DNA of 64,000 nt from Variovorax sp. OV700 (GTDB taxonomy: Bacteria; Pseudomonadota; Gammaproteobacteria; Burkholderiales; Burkholderiaceae_C), in assembly GCF_900099805.1 (NCBI RefSeq), contig NZ_FNDR01000004.1:559667-623666 (forward strand), read 5' to 3'. The notes under the pieces are model-generated. The model was not told where the DNA came from. It did no database searches and saw only the letters and a program-made list of their open reading frames with translations. The number at the start of each line of letters is the position of its first letter. The stretch's first letter is position 1. Both the position numbers and the translations under genes were made by a program. This document shows, one piece after another, positions 32,626-41,466 of this stretch.

Positions 32626-33519
32626 ATGCACCCTCTCACTGCCGCTCTCCCGACCACGCTCTGCTATCTCGACGGCGAATACACCGCCGTCAAGGATGCC
32701 AAGGTCAGCGTGCTCGACCGTGGCTTCATTTTCGGCGACGGCGTCTATGAGGTCGTCCCCGCCTATGGTGGCCAGCCTTTCTGCTTCGAAGAACACATGG
32801 CGCGGCTCGATCGTTCGCTGGCCGAGTTGCAGATTGTCGATCCGCTCACGCTTGCCGAGTGGCGCGACATCGTGATGCGCCTGATCGCCCCGGGCGGCGA
32901 TGCGCCGCAAGCCGTCTACTTTCAGGTCACCCGCGGCGTTGCGCCGCGCGACCACGCAATGGTCAAAGGCCTCAAGCCCACCGTCTTCGTGATGGTGAAC
33001 CCGCTGCCACCGGTGTCCGATGCGGTGCGCGCCAAGGGCGTGACCTGCGTGACCGCAGACGACTTCCGCTGGCAGAAGGCCCACATCAAAAGCACCAGCC
33101 TGCTGGGCGCCGTACTCTCCCGGCAGATCAGTGTCGAGGCCGGCGCGGCGGAGACCGTCATGTTCCGTGGCGACTGGCTCAGCGAGGCTTCGTCGAGCAA
33201 CGTATGGATCGTGAAGGACGGCGTGCTGATCGGCCCGCCCAAGGACAACCTCGTGCTCACCGGCATCCGCTATGGTCTGCTCGAGCGCCTGTGCCAGGAA
33301 GGCGGCATTCCCTTTGCGCTGCGGCGCGTGTCGCGCGATGAAGTGTTCGGCGCCGACGAACTGATTCTGTCCTCGGCCAGCAAGGAAGTGCTGCCCGTCG
33401 TCGCGCTCGATGGCAAGGCCATTGGCAATGGCCATCCCGGCCCCATCTACAAGAGCCTGTATGCGGCCTACCAGCAGGCCAAGCAACGCAACGCTGAGAA
33501 GCAAGGAGCCCCGGCATGA
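32626..33519 (+). CDS. dat: Class IV PLP aminotransferase, D-amino acid transaminase type
   Basis: 297 residues. The fold-type IV signature YLDGEYTAVKDAKVSVLDRGFIFGDGVYE starts the protein. The catalytic PLP lysine is Lys155 in KAHIKSTSLLGAVL, and RGVAPRDH is the D-amino acid transaminase-like substrate loop; LSEASSSNVWIV binds the cofactor phosphate. It interconverts D-alanine and D-glutamate-type amino acids for wall synthesis; branched-chain or ADC lyase activity cannot be excluded. The stop overlaps the next gene (ATGA). Confidence 0.88.
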   Translation: MHPLTAALPTTLCYLDGEYTAVKDAKVSVLDRGFIFGDGVYEVVPAYGGQPFCFEEHMARLDRSLAELQIVDPLTLAEWRDIVMRLIAPGGDAPQAVYFQVTRGVAPRDHAMVKGLKPTVFVMVNPLPPVSDAVRAKGVTCVTADDFRWQKAHIKSTSLLGAVLSRQISVEAGAAETVMFRGDWLSEASSSNVWIVKDGVLIGPPKDNLVLTGIRYGLLERLCQEGGIPFALRRVSRDEVFGADELILSSASKEVLPVVALDGKAIGNGHPGPIYKSLYAAYQQAKQRNAEKQGAPA

Positions 33520-33824
33520 CCGAGAACACGACCGACGCAGTCACCACGCCCATTCCCGATCCGCGCAAGGAATCGCTGATCGAATATCCCTCGCAATTTC
33601 CGATCAAGGTCATGGGCGTCAAGGTCGACGGATTCGTGCACGCGATCACCCAGATCGCCGAGCGCTTCGATCCGGCCTTCGACGCCACCACGGTCGAGCT
33701 GCGCGACAGCAAGGCGGGCAATTACCTGGGCGTGACCATCACCGTGACCGCCACCAGCCGCGAGCAGCTCGACGATCTCTACCGGGCGCTGTCGGCCCAT
33801 CCGTCGGTCAAGGTCGTTCTCTAG
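33516..33824 (+). CDS. YbeD/HP0495 family protein (DUF493)
   Basis: 102 residues with the DUF493 core [21 protein letters not shown] and [25 protein letters not shown], an ACT-like alpha-beta fold. It sits between dat and lipB, the conserved position in betaproteobacteria. E. coli YbeD has been linked to lipoate metabolism mainly by gene context. Its start overlaps the dat stop by 4 bases. Confidence 0.9.
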   Translation: MTENTTDAVTTPIPDPRKESLIEYPSQFPIKVMGVKVDGFVHAITQIAERFDPAFDATTVELRDSKAGNYLGVTITVTATSREQLDDLYRALSAHPSVKVVL

Positions 33825-33834
33825 GCAGGACCTG

Positions 33835-34536
33835 ATGACGCTGGCAGAGCACTCGACGGGCACCGCCATCGCACCGCGCTGGCTGGGCCGCGTCGGCTAT
33901 GCCGAGACCTTTGCGGCGATGAAGCAGTTCACGCTCGAGCGCCAGCCGGAAACCCCCGACGCGCTATGGATGTGCGAGCACGCCCCCGTGTTCACGCAAG
34001 GCCTCGCGGGCAAGCAGAACCACATCCTGAACCCCGGCGGCATTCCCGTGGTGCAGACCGACCGCGGCGGCCAGGTCACCTTCCACGGACCGGGCCAGGT
34101 GGTCGGCTACCCGCTGATCGACCTTCGGCGGGCGGGCTACTACGTGAAGGAATACGTCTACCGCATCGAGGAATCGGTGCTGCGCACGCTGGCCCACTTC
34201 GGCGTAACGGGGCACCGCGTGCCGGGCGCGCCGGGCATCTACGTGCGGCTGGACGACCCGTTCTCGCATGCGGCGCTGACCGGCCCGCTGCCCGCCAGCG
34301 ACCCGTTTCGGGGCCTCGGCAAGATCGCCGCGCTCGGCATCAAGGTCAGCCGCCATGCCACCTATCATGGGGTCGCGCTCAACGTCGACATGGACCTCGA
34401 ACCCTTCTCGCGGATCAATCCGTGTGGTTATGCGGGCCTGCAAACGGTCGATCTTTCTACAATCGGCATTCAAACCACATGGGAAGAGGCTGCCCGGGTC
34501 TTGAGCCAGAAGCTCACCACCTACCTGGCGCCCTAA
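33835..34536 (+). CDS. lipB: Octanoyltransferase LipB
   Basis: 233 residues. It transfers octanoyl groups from acyl carrier protein to lipoyl domains. The motifs [14 protein letters not shown], catalytic Lys163 in [11 protein letters not shown] and the thioester-forming Cys197 in [10 protein letters not shown] are present. ATG 33835 starts 10 bases after ybeD. lipA follows 7 bases downstream, so both steps of lipoate assembly are co-transcribed. Confidence 0.95.
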   Translation: MTLAEHSTGTAIAPRWLGRVGYAETFAAMKQFTLERQPETPDALWMCEHAPVFTQGLAGKQNHILNPGGIPVVQTDRGGQVTFHGPGQVVGYPLIDLRRAGYYVKEYVYRIEESVLRTLAHFGVTGHRVPGAPGIYVRLDDPFSHAALTGPLPASDPFRGLGKIAALGIKVSRHATYHGVALNVDMDLEPFSRINPCGYAGLQTVDLSTIGIQTTWEEAARVLSQKLTTYLAP

Positions 34537-34543
34537 CAATCCA

Positions 34544-35545
34544 ATGAGCACCACCGAAGTCGTCCGCGACGCCCAGAGCGCCGAAAACTACAACCCGCTG
34601 GCCAAGCAGAAGGCCGCGGCCAAGCTCTCGCGCATTCCCGTCAAGGTGGTGCAACAGGGCGAGGTGCTCAAGAAGCCCGAGTGGATTCGCGTGAAGGCCG
34701 GCAGCCCCACCACCCGCTTCTACGAGATCAAGCAGATCCTGCGCGAGAGCAACCTGCACACGGTATGTGAAGAAGCCTCGTGCCCGAACATCGGCGAATG
34801 CTTCGGCAACGGCACGGCCACCTTCATGATCATGGGCGACAAGTGCACGCGCCGCTGCCCGTTCTGCGACGTGGGCCACGGCCGCCCTGATCCGCTCGAC
34901 AAGGACGAGCCGCTGAACCTGGCCAAGACCATCGCCAAGCTGCGGCTCAAGTACGTGGTGATCACCAGCGTCGACCGGGACGACCTGCGCGACGGCGGGA
35001 GCCAGCATTTCGTCGATTGCATCCAGAACATCCGCGAACTCTCGCCGATGACGCAGATCGAGATCCTGGTGCCCGACTTCCGCGGCCGCGACGACCGCGC
35101 GCTCGACATCCTGAAGTCCGCGCCGCCGGACGTGATGAACCACAACCTGGAGACCGCGCCGCGCCTTTATAAAGAAGCACGCCCCGGCAGCGACTACCAG
35201 TTCAGCCTCAACCTGCTGAAGAAGTTCAAGGCGCTCCACCCCAACGTGCCGACCAAGAGCGGCATCATGGTGGGCCTGGGCGAAACCGACGAAGAAATCT
35301 TGCAAGTGATGCGCGACATGCGCGCGCACGATATCGAGATGCTGACCATCGGCCAGTACCTGTCGCCGTCGGGCTCGCACCTGCCGGTGCGCCGCTACGT
35401 GCACCCCGACACCTTCAAGATGTTCGAGGAAGAGGCCTACAAGATGGGCTTCAGCCACGCCGCGGTGGGCGCGATGGTGCGGTCGAGCTATCACGCGGAC
35501 CAGCAGGCCGGGCATGTTCTGGCGGGTACGCCGGCCAACGATTGA
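34544..35545 (+). CDS. lipA: Lipoyl synthase LipA
   Basis: 333 residues, a radical SAM enzyme that inserts two sulfurs into octanoyl groups. The auxiliary cluster cysteines are C75, C80 and C86 ([12 protein letters not shown]) and the radical SAM cluster is C101, C105, C108 (CTRRCPFC). The C-terminal [10 protein letters not shown] carries the conserved serine ligand motif. The stop codon overlaps a possible TTG start of the next gene, so the sugar-modification genes downstream may belong to the same transcript. Confidence 0.96.
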   Translation: MSTTEVVRDAQSAENYNPLAKQKAAAKLSRIPVKVVQQGEVLKKPEWIRVKAGSPTTRFYEIKQILRESNLHTVCEEASCPNIGECFGNGTATFMIMGDKCTRRCPFCDVGHGRPDPLDKDEPLNLAKTIAKLRLKYVVITSVDRDDLRDGGSQHFVDCIQNIRELSPMTQIEILVPDFRGRDDRALDILKSAPPDVMNHNLETAPRLYKEARPGSDYQFSLNLLKKFKALHPNVPTKSGIMVGLGETDEEILQVMRDMRAHDIEMLTIGQYLSPSGSHLPVRRYVHPDTFKMFEEEAYKMGFSHAAVGAMVRSSYHADQQAGHVLAGTPAND

Positions 35546-35580
35546 ATACGTCCGCGTTCGCAGTGGAGGCAGCCGCCCCC

Positions 35581-36993
35581 ATGACCGGGCGCCCGTTGCG
35601 CATCCTGCTCGCGATGTGCTACCTCGTGCACCGCACGGGCGCGGAGATGTTCACCCGGGATCTTGCCCTGTGGCTGCGGCGGCGCGGCCACGCCGTCACC
35701 ATTCTTGCAACGGCTTTCGGCGACATGGCCGACGAGTTGCGCCATGCGTCGATCGCGTGCATCACCGATGTGGCCGACATGGCCGCCCGACCCGACGTGA
35801 TCATCGGCAACACCCACCACGAGACGGTGCGCGCCCTGCTTCACTTCCATGACGTGCCCGTTCTCACGATCTGCCACGACCGCAGCGCAGAGCACGGCCG
35901 CCCGCCGCAGTTTTCACAGGTGGTGCGCCATATCGCGGTCGACGAGAACTGCGCCGAGCGGCTGGTGCACGAGTTCGGCATCGAGCGCGAGCACATCGAA
36001 CTGATCCAGAACGGGGTCGATCTTTCACGCTTCCTGCCGCGCACGCCATTGTCGGCCGCACCTCGCGCGGCACTGGTCTTCAGCAACTATGCATCGCACG
36101 ATGCCCAGCTCGAAGAGATTCGCGCCGCATGCGCGGAACGCGGCCTTACGCTGGACGTGATCGGCAGCGGCACCGGCAACCACCTGCCCGACCCGGCCGC
36201 CGCGCTGGGCCGCTACGACGTCGTGTTCGGCAAAGGACGCTGCGCCACCGAGGCACTGGTCACCGGCAACGCCGTGGTGGTGCTCGACCCAAGCTCGGGC
36301 ATGGGTGAGATGGTGACGGCGGCCACGGTGGCGCACGCACGGCGCTGGAACTTCGGCCGGGCGCTGATGACCCGGCCGATCACGCGGCAGAACGTGATGG
36401 CCGAACTCGACAAGTTCGATGCGCAGGATGCAGGCGAGGCCGCCGCCTGGATGCGCGCGAACGGAGGACTGGATGCAACGCTCTGCGCGCTCGAGGCCTG
36501 CGTGCGGCGGGTGACCGACGGCCGAGAGATCATTGCAGTGCCAGCCGAGCAACGTGCGCGCGAAATGGCGCGCTACATGGACGACTGGATCCGGCGTGGA
36601 AGCGCCACGACCGCGCATCTCGGCCTTGCGTCGCTGCATCAGCACGTCGCGGGGCTGCATCAGGCACTCAACGATCATCACCGCGCGCATCAAACGCAGA
36701 TCGAGGCTTGGCACGCCGAGTCGCAGCGGCAGTCGGAGCAAGCCGCTGCGCTGGCCGTCAAGTTGCAGGCGGCCGAAGCCGCGCTGGCCGCGGCGTCCAC
36801 GGCGCACGCAGCGCTGAGCGCGCGGCTGGATGAAGCCGGTTCGCGCCTGGCCAACGCCGAGCGGCAGGCGCTCGACAACACCGCAAGCATGGACGCACGG
36901 CTGCGCGAGGTCTACGCCAGCCGGTCCTGGCGCGTTACCGCTCCGCTGCGGCAAATCTCCACTTTCATACAGGCCAGAGTTCAGCGCCCATGA
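35581..36993 (+). CDS. Glycosyltransferase, GT4-like fold, with C-terminal coiled coil
   Basis: 470 residues from ATG 35581, which has GTGGAGG 12 bases upstream; a TTG at 35542 overlapping the lipA stop is an alternative. The N-terminal Rossmann-like half (RILLAMCYLVHRTGAEMFTRDL, RRRGHAVTIL, IGNTHHETVRAL) looks like a GT-B acceptor domain, with HIELIQNGVDLSRF as the linker typical of GT4 enzymes. The second half is short and reads VFGKGRCATEALVTGNAVVVLD. Residues about 350-445 form a Gln/Ala-rich coiled coil ending in ASRSWRVTAPLRQI, a motif often seen at the C-terminus of O-antigen-type transferases. It overlaps the next gene (ATGA). Sugar donor and acceptor are unknown. Confidence 0.75.
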   Translation: MTGRPLRILLAMCYLVHRTGAEMFTRDLALWLRRRGHAVTILATAFGDMADELRHASIACITDVADMAARPDVIIGNTHHETVRALLHFHDVPVLTICHDRSAEHGRPPQFSQVVRHIAVDENCAERLVHEFGIEREHIELIQNGVDLSRFLPRTPLSAAPRAALVFSNYASHDAQLEEIRAACAERGLTLDVIGSGTGNHLPDPAAALGRYDVVFGKGRCATEALVTGNAVVVLDPSSGMGEMVTAATVAHARRWNFGRALMTRPITRQNVMAELDKFDAQDAGEAAAWMRANGGLDATLCALEACVRRVTDGREIIAVPAEQRAREMARYMDDWIRRGSATTAHLGLASLHQHVAGLHQALNDHHRAHQTQIEAWHAESQRQSEQAAALAVKLQAAEAALAAASTAHAALSARLDEAGSRLANAERQALDNTASMDARLREVYASRSWRVTAPLRQISTFIQARVQRP

Positions 36994-37766
36994 AGCACCT
37001 GCTGATCGCCGCTCATCCCGGACACGAGCTTCTGCTCTGGAAATGGCTCCGGAACGAACGGCCGGATGTCGTGGTGCTCACCAATGGCGCCGGATCGAAT
37101 GACGCGGCGCGGCTGGCCCCCACGACCGACAACCTGGTGCAAGCTGGCGCAAACTGGATTCCCCAAGTGGTGTCGCCCGTGGCCGACGCCGAGATCTATC
37201 AGGCCCTGCTCGACGGCGACGCGAACATGTTCGCGCAGTGGCTCGACCGCCTGACGGCGTACGTGGTTTCGCAGCGTATCGAGTGCATCGTCGCGGACGA
37301 AGCCGAGGACTACAACCCTTCCCACGACCTGTGCCGCCTGTTGGCCAATCAGGTCGCCGCCCACGCAATGGAGCGCGGCCATCCGCTTCTGTCTTTCGGC
37401 TACCCGACCGTCGGCCACCCCAGTCCACCGGCACGACTCGCGATCGAGAACCATCTCGTGGTCGAACTCGATACGCAGGAACTGCAGGCCAAGCTGGCCG
37501 ACATGCACGGCTACGCCCAGCACTTCGGCGGACAGTTGCAGCGGGAGCTCGATGGCTTCATTGCGGAATTCGGCGCGCAAGCCTATGGCAGGGAGTGCCT
37601 GTTTGCCGCCAGCCCCACGCGCTACGAACAGGCCGACGCCCCTGTCGCCAAGCCCTTTTTCGAGATCGCCGGTGAAGAGCGCGTCGCGGCCGGCGTCTAC
37701 AAGCACGTCATTCGCGGTGCCCACCTGCAGGTCGTGGCCGACCGGCTGCGCGGCCACATTCGCTGA
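36990..37766 (+). CDS. LmbE/PIG-L-like protein with altered metal-binding motif
   Basis: 258 residues. The opening LLIAAHPGHELLLWKWL is at the position of the AHPDDE motif of PIG-L/MshB deacetylases, but the two aspartates are replaced by Gly11 and His12. A later DYNPSHDLCRLL (His112-Asp113) matches the second metal-binding block. FGYPTVGHPS and TRYEQADAPVAKPFFEIAGE resemble substrate-loop regions. The canonical zinc ligands and general base would therefore be His9, His12 and His112 with no Asp11, so it may be a hydrolase with changed metal geometry or a non-deacetylase. It lies between a glycosyltransferase and sugar-modifying enzymes, pointing to an N-acetyl sugar substrate. Confidence 0.62.
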   Translation: MKHLLIAAHPGHELLLWKWLRNERPDVVVLTNGAGSNDAARLAPTTDNLVQAGANWIPQVVSPVADAEIYQALLDGDANMFAQWLDRLTAYVVSQRIECIVADEAEDYNPSHDLCRLLANQVAAHAMERGHPLLSFGYPTVGHPSPPARLAIENHLVVELDTQELQAKLADMHGYAQHFGGQLQRELDGFIAEFGAQAYGRECLFAASPTRYEQADAPVAKPFFEIAGEERVAAGVYKHVIRGAHLQVVADRLRGHIR

Positions 37767-37823
37767 AGCATCGATGCGCGCCGATTTGGCATTTGCGCGC
37801 TTGCGGAACCAGACGCGTCCCCG

Positions 37824-38780
37824 ATGACCTTCACGACGCCCGCAACCGATAACGGCCAGTCGGCCTCCTACGGCGACGAAGCCGATGCAGAGGCTGTTCT
37901 CGACGCCGCCGACTTGACTCATGCCCTCGTGGGCCTGGGTCGTTTCGGCAGCACCCATGCGCGCAAGCTCGCAAGCCTGCCAGGCTTCCGTCTGAGCGCC
38001 GTGGTGGACAACTCTCCCGCAGCCAAGCCCGTCGCCGACCTTGCGGCATTGCCGCTGTTGTCCGGCATAGACGAGTTGCCGCCGGGCATCGAGTCGGCCA
38101 CGGTCGCCACCAGCGACGGTACACACGCCGAAGTGGCGATGGCGCTCATGCGGCGCGGTTGCCACGTATTGGTCGAAAAGCCACTCTGCATCGACCGGCG
38201 GGACGGCGTACAGATGCTTCGGATGGCGCAGCAATGCGGCGTCGTCCTGAGCACAGGACACATCGAACGCTTCAATCCGGCGTTCGATACGGCCGCGCTG
38301 TCGTGGATACGCCGCGCCGCCCTGCGCCATCGGGACAGCGCTCATCCATTTTTGCGATTCCGTCGCTTTTCCTGCCGTGAGGCGGGGGCCGCGGACAGCG
38401 TGCTGGATTTGATGGTGCACGATCTCGACCTGCTCGCGTGGCTCTGCGCCATTCCGGCGGAAGCGCAGCTGCAAGTGATCAGCCGGCGGATCGACATGCA
38501 CAGTGCCCGCGCCCGGGTGCGCCTGGGCGGCATGATCGCGGAACTGGAGAGCGGCTACGGCAGCATGCCTCCCGCCGCGCGGCTGCAGGTGTGCAACGGT
38601 GGCCGGCAACACGTGCTGGACTTGCGCAAGCCTCACCGCGCGATGGCGGGCGGCGACGATGCGCTGGCGCGCCAGTACCGTGATTTTCGCCATGCCGTGC
38701 GGGGCAACGGCAGGCGCATTGCCTCCGGCGCCGACGGCCTTGCCGCGGTCATCCGCGCGTCCCAGGTGCTGCACGCATGA
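37824..38780 (+). CDS. Gfo/Idh/MocA family dehydrogenase of a sugar-modification cassette
   Basis: 318 residues. A Rossmann motif VGLGRFGSTHARKL starts at residue 36, preceded by an unusual acidic 30-residue leader. The conserved VEKPLC (Glu118-Lys119-Pro120) motif and the catalytic-type VHDLDLLAWL segment are present. With a DegT aminotransferase directly downstream (ATGA overlap), the pair matches oxidation of a sugar nucleotide to a keto sugar followed by amination, as in WlbA/WlbE-type pathways. The 57-base gap to the previous gene contains nothing recognised. Confidence 0.82.
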   Translation: MTFTTPATDNGQSASYGDEADAEAVLDAADLTHALVGLGRFGSTHARKLASLPGFRLSAVVDNSPAAKPVADLAALPLLSGIDELPPGIESATVATSDGTHAEVAMALMRRGCHVLVEKPLCIDRRDGVQMLRMAQQCGVVLSTGHIERFNPAFDTAALSWIRRAALRHRDSAHPFLRFRRFSCREAGAADSVLDLMVHDLDLLAWLCAIPAEAQLQVISRRIDMHSARARVRLGGMIAELESGYGSMPPAARLQVCNGGRQHVLDLRKPHRAMAGGDDALARQYRDFRHAVRGNGRRIASGADGLAAVIRASQVLHA

Positions 38781-39931
38781 ACATCCCGTTGTTTCGTTCA
38801 GCGGCATGCGCCGAACCCATGGCCGAACGCCTTGTCCAGGCGTGTGCCGCGGTGTTGCGCAGCGGCACCTACGTCCTCGGTCCACAGGTCAGCGCATTCG
38901 AGGCACGGCTGTCGGACTTGCTGCAACGGCGCGAGGTGGTGGCCGTGAGTTCGGGTTCAGACGCACTGCTGCTTGCCCTCAAGAGTCTGGGCGTCGGCAG
39001 CGCGGCCGGAGGGCATCCGGACGACGAAGTCCTGCTCCCCTCCTACACCTTTGCGGCCTGTGCCGAAGCGGTGATCGCTGCCGGTGCCCGGCCCGTATTC
39101 GTCGACAGTGCCGCCGATGATTTTCTGGTGCCGCTCACGCATTTCCGGAACGCGAGAACGCCCCGCACCCGCGCCGTTCTCGCGGTCGGACTCTTCGGCG
39201 ATCCTACGGGGCTGCCCGAGTTGGCCGCCTATTGCCGGGACGAGCAGCTGCATCTGATCGAGGACGTGGCCCAGTGCCTGGGTGCCAGTTCTTGCGGCGC
39301 GGACGGACGCGCGCAGCCTGCCGGCAGCTGGGGCGACGCAGCGGCGATGAGCTTCTACCCCACCAAGACCCTGGGCGCCGCCGGCGAAGCGGGAGCCCTG
39401 GCCTTCAAGAACCCGCGCCATGCCGAGAAGGCGCGCCTGCTCCGCAACCACGGGTACCAGAACGGATTGCACACGTGCCTGGGCCAGAACAGCCGGATGG
39501 ACGAGTTGCAAGCGTCGCTCCTTCATGTGGCGCTGGATGATTTCCCTGGTGCCATTGCGCGGCGTCGCGCCATCGCCGCGCGCTATCTGGCGGCGTGGGC
39601 CGGGTGCCCGATGCAATTGCCGAGCGACGCGGCGGGCCATGCCTGGAACTATTTCGTCGTTGTCCTGCGCGGCTCGAACGAGCGGAACGCGCTGGCGGTC
39701 CAACTGGCGACAAGGGGAATCGCCACCCGCGTCTACTATGAACAGCCGCTGCACCTGCACGAGGCGCTGGGGCGCTGGCGAGGCGCCAGCACGCTGCCGC
39801 ACAGCGAGCGGCTGGCCCGCTGTTCGCTGGCCCTGCCGCTTTACCCGATGCTCAGCGACGAGGAAATCGAATACATCATTCACGCCGTGCGAGAAGCCGT
39901 CGGCGACGTAAACAGGCACAGTCAGACATGA
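38777..39931 (+). CDS. DegT/DnrJ/EryC1/StrS-type sugar aminotransferase
   Basis: 384 residues, a PLP enzyme that aminates keto sugars bound to nucleotides. SYVLGPQ-type opening (GTYVLGPQVSAFEARL), the cofactor-stacking DVAQCLGA with Asp163 and Gln166, and the PLP lysine Lys197 in SFYPTKTLGAAGEAGAL are present. The full fold is intact. It overlaps both neighbours by 4 bases (ATGA on each side), so it is translated with the dehydrogenase and the adenylate-forming enzyme. Confidence 0.9.
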   Translation: MNIPLFRSAACAEPMAERLVQACAAVLRSGTYVLGPQVSAFEARLSDLLQRREVVAVSSGSDALLLALKSLGVGSAAGGHPDDEVLLPSYTFAACAEAVIAAGARPVFVDSAADDFLVPLTHFRNARTPRTRAVLAVGLFGDPTGLPELAAYCRDEQLHLIEDVAQCLGASSCGADGRAQPAGSWGDAAAMSFYPTKTLGAAGEAGALAFKNPRHAEKARLLRNHGYQNGLHTCLGQNSRMDELQASLLHVALDDFPGAIARRRAIAARYLAAWAGCPMQLPSDAAGHAWNYFVVVLRGSNERNALAVQLATRGIATRVYYEQPLHLHEALGRWRGASTLPHSERLARCSLALPLYPMLSDEEIEYIIHAVREAVGDVNRHSQT

Positions 39932-41466
39932 ACACGATGCAAGAGTTCGGCACCATCGCCCAACTGGTTCACGAGCACGCAACGCAAGCGCCCGGGCGCA
40001 TTGCGCTGGTCGACAACGAGCGAAGCCTGACCTACGGCGCCCTCGACGCGCTGATGGACCGCATTGCGGCCAGCCTGCAGCGCGACGGGTTCAAGCCCGG
40101 CGATGCCATCGCGGTGTGCGCGACTTCTTCGGTGAACTACGCGGCAGTGTTCCTGGGCGCCTTGCGCGCGGGCGTCGCCGTCGCGCCGCTCGCGCCCGGC
40201 TCCACCCCCGCCAGCCTGTCGCGCATGATCGAGGATGCCGATGCGCGCATTCTCTTCACCGACGCCTCGGCGGCCGAGGTCGTCGGCGCTCCGAAGGACG
40301 GCGACATTCCGCGCGTGGCGCTCGACGGCTCCGCCGCCGGGCAGAGCCTCGAGAGTTGGCTGGCCCCCGTGGGCGCACAGCCCGGCGCCGTCGAGACGCA
40401 GCCCTCCTGGCCCTTCAACATCATTTATTCCTCGGGCACCACGGGCGAGCCGAAAGGCATTGTGCAGGGCCACGGCATGCGCTGGGCCCACGTGCAGCGC
40501 GGTGCCAAGTACGGATACGGCGCGGACACGGTCACGCTGCTGTCGACGCCGCTCTACTCCAACACCACGCTGGTGGTTTTCTTTCCGACCATCGCCTTCG
40601 GTGGCTGCGTGGTGCTGATGCCGAAGTTCGACGCGCTCGGCTACCTGCAACTGGCCGAAAAGCACCGCGTGACGCACACGATGCTGGTGCCCGTGCAATA
40701 CCAGCGCCTGATGGCGCACCCACGCTTCGACGCGCATGACCTCTCGTCGTTTCGCTTCAAGTTCAGCACCAGCGCGCCCTTCAATGCCGCGCTCAAGGCC
40801 GACGTGCTCAAGCGCTGGCCCGGTGGGCTGATCGAGTTCTACGGCATGACCGAAGGCGGTGGCACCTGCATTCTCGAAGCCCACCTGCATCCCGACAAGC
40901 TGCACACGGTGGGAAGCCCGGCCGAGGGCAGCGATATCCGGCTGATCGACGAGGACGGCCACGAGATTCCGCGCGGCGACACCGAACGTGCGGGCGAGGT
41001 GGTGGGCCATTCGGCCGGCATGATGACCGGCTACCACCGCCAGCCCGCCAAGACGCGCGAGGCCGAATGGTTCGACGCGAGCGGCAAGCGCTTCATCCGC
41101 ACCGGCGACGTCGGGCGCTTCGACGCCGACGGCTTCCTGACGCTGTTCGACCGCAAGAAGGACATGATCATCAGCGGCGGCTTCAACATCTATCCGAGCG
41201 ACCTCGAGACGGTGCTGCGAGGCCATGTCGCCGTGGCCGACGTCGCGGTGGTCGGCGTGCCGTCGGAGCAATGGGGCGAGACGCCGGTGGCTTTCGTGGT
41301 GCGCCGCGACGGCGACGGCACCACCGAGGACGCGCTGCTGCAATGGGCCAACGCCCAGCTCGGCAAGACGCAGCGCCTGGCGCGCCTGAGCTTCATCGAC
41401 GAACTGCCGCGCAGCGCCATCGGCAAGGTGCTCAAGCGCGAACTGCGTGAACTCGTCGGCCACTGA
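39928..41466 (+). CDS. Class I adenylate-forming enzyme (acyl-CoA synthetase/AMP ligase)
   Basis: 512 residues. The core motifs are all present: A3 IIYSSGTTGEPKGIVQGHG, A5 IEFYGMTEGGG, A7 RTGDVGRFDADGFL, A8 DRKKDMIISGGFNIYPSDLE and the catalytic lysine in SAIGKVLKREL. It activates a carboxylic acid as AMP ester and probably transfers it to CoA or a carrier. No carrier domain is attached. The start overlaps the aminotransferase stop, suggesting that an acyl group is prepared for attachment to the amino sugar, but acyl transferase genes are not visible in this window. Confidence 0.87.
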   Translation: MNTMQEFGTIAQLVHEHATQAPGRIALVDNERSLTYGALDALMDRIAASLQRDGFKPGDAIAVCATSSVNYAAVFLGALRAGVAVAPLAPGSTPASLSRMIEDADARILFTDASAAEVVGAPKDGDIPRVALDGSAAGQSLESWLAPVGAQPGAVETQPSWPFNIIYSSGTTGEPKGIVQGHGMRWAHVQRGAKYGYGADTVTLLSTPLYSNTTLVVFFPTIAFGGCVVLMPKFDALGYLQLAEKHRVTHTMLVPVQYQRLMAHPRFDAHDLSSFRFKFSTSAPFNAALKADVLKRWPGGLIEFYGMTEGGGTCILEAHLHPDKLHTVGSPAEGSDIRLIDEDGHEIPRGDTERAGEVVGHSAGMMTGYHRQPAKTREAEWFDASGKRFIRTGDVGRFDADGFLTLFDRKKDMIISGGFNIYPSDLETVLRGHVAVADVAVVGVPSEQWGETPVAFVVRRDGDGTTEDALLQWANAQLGKTQRLARLSFIDELPRSAIGKVLKRELRELVGH

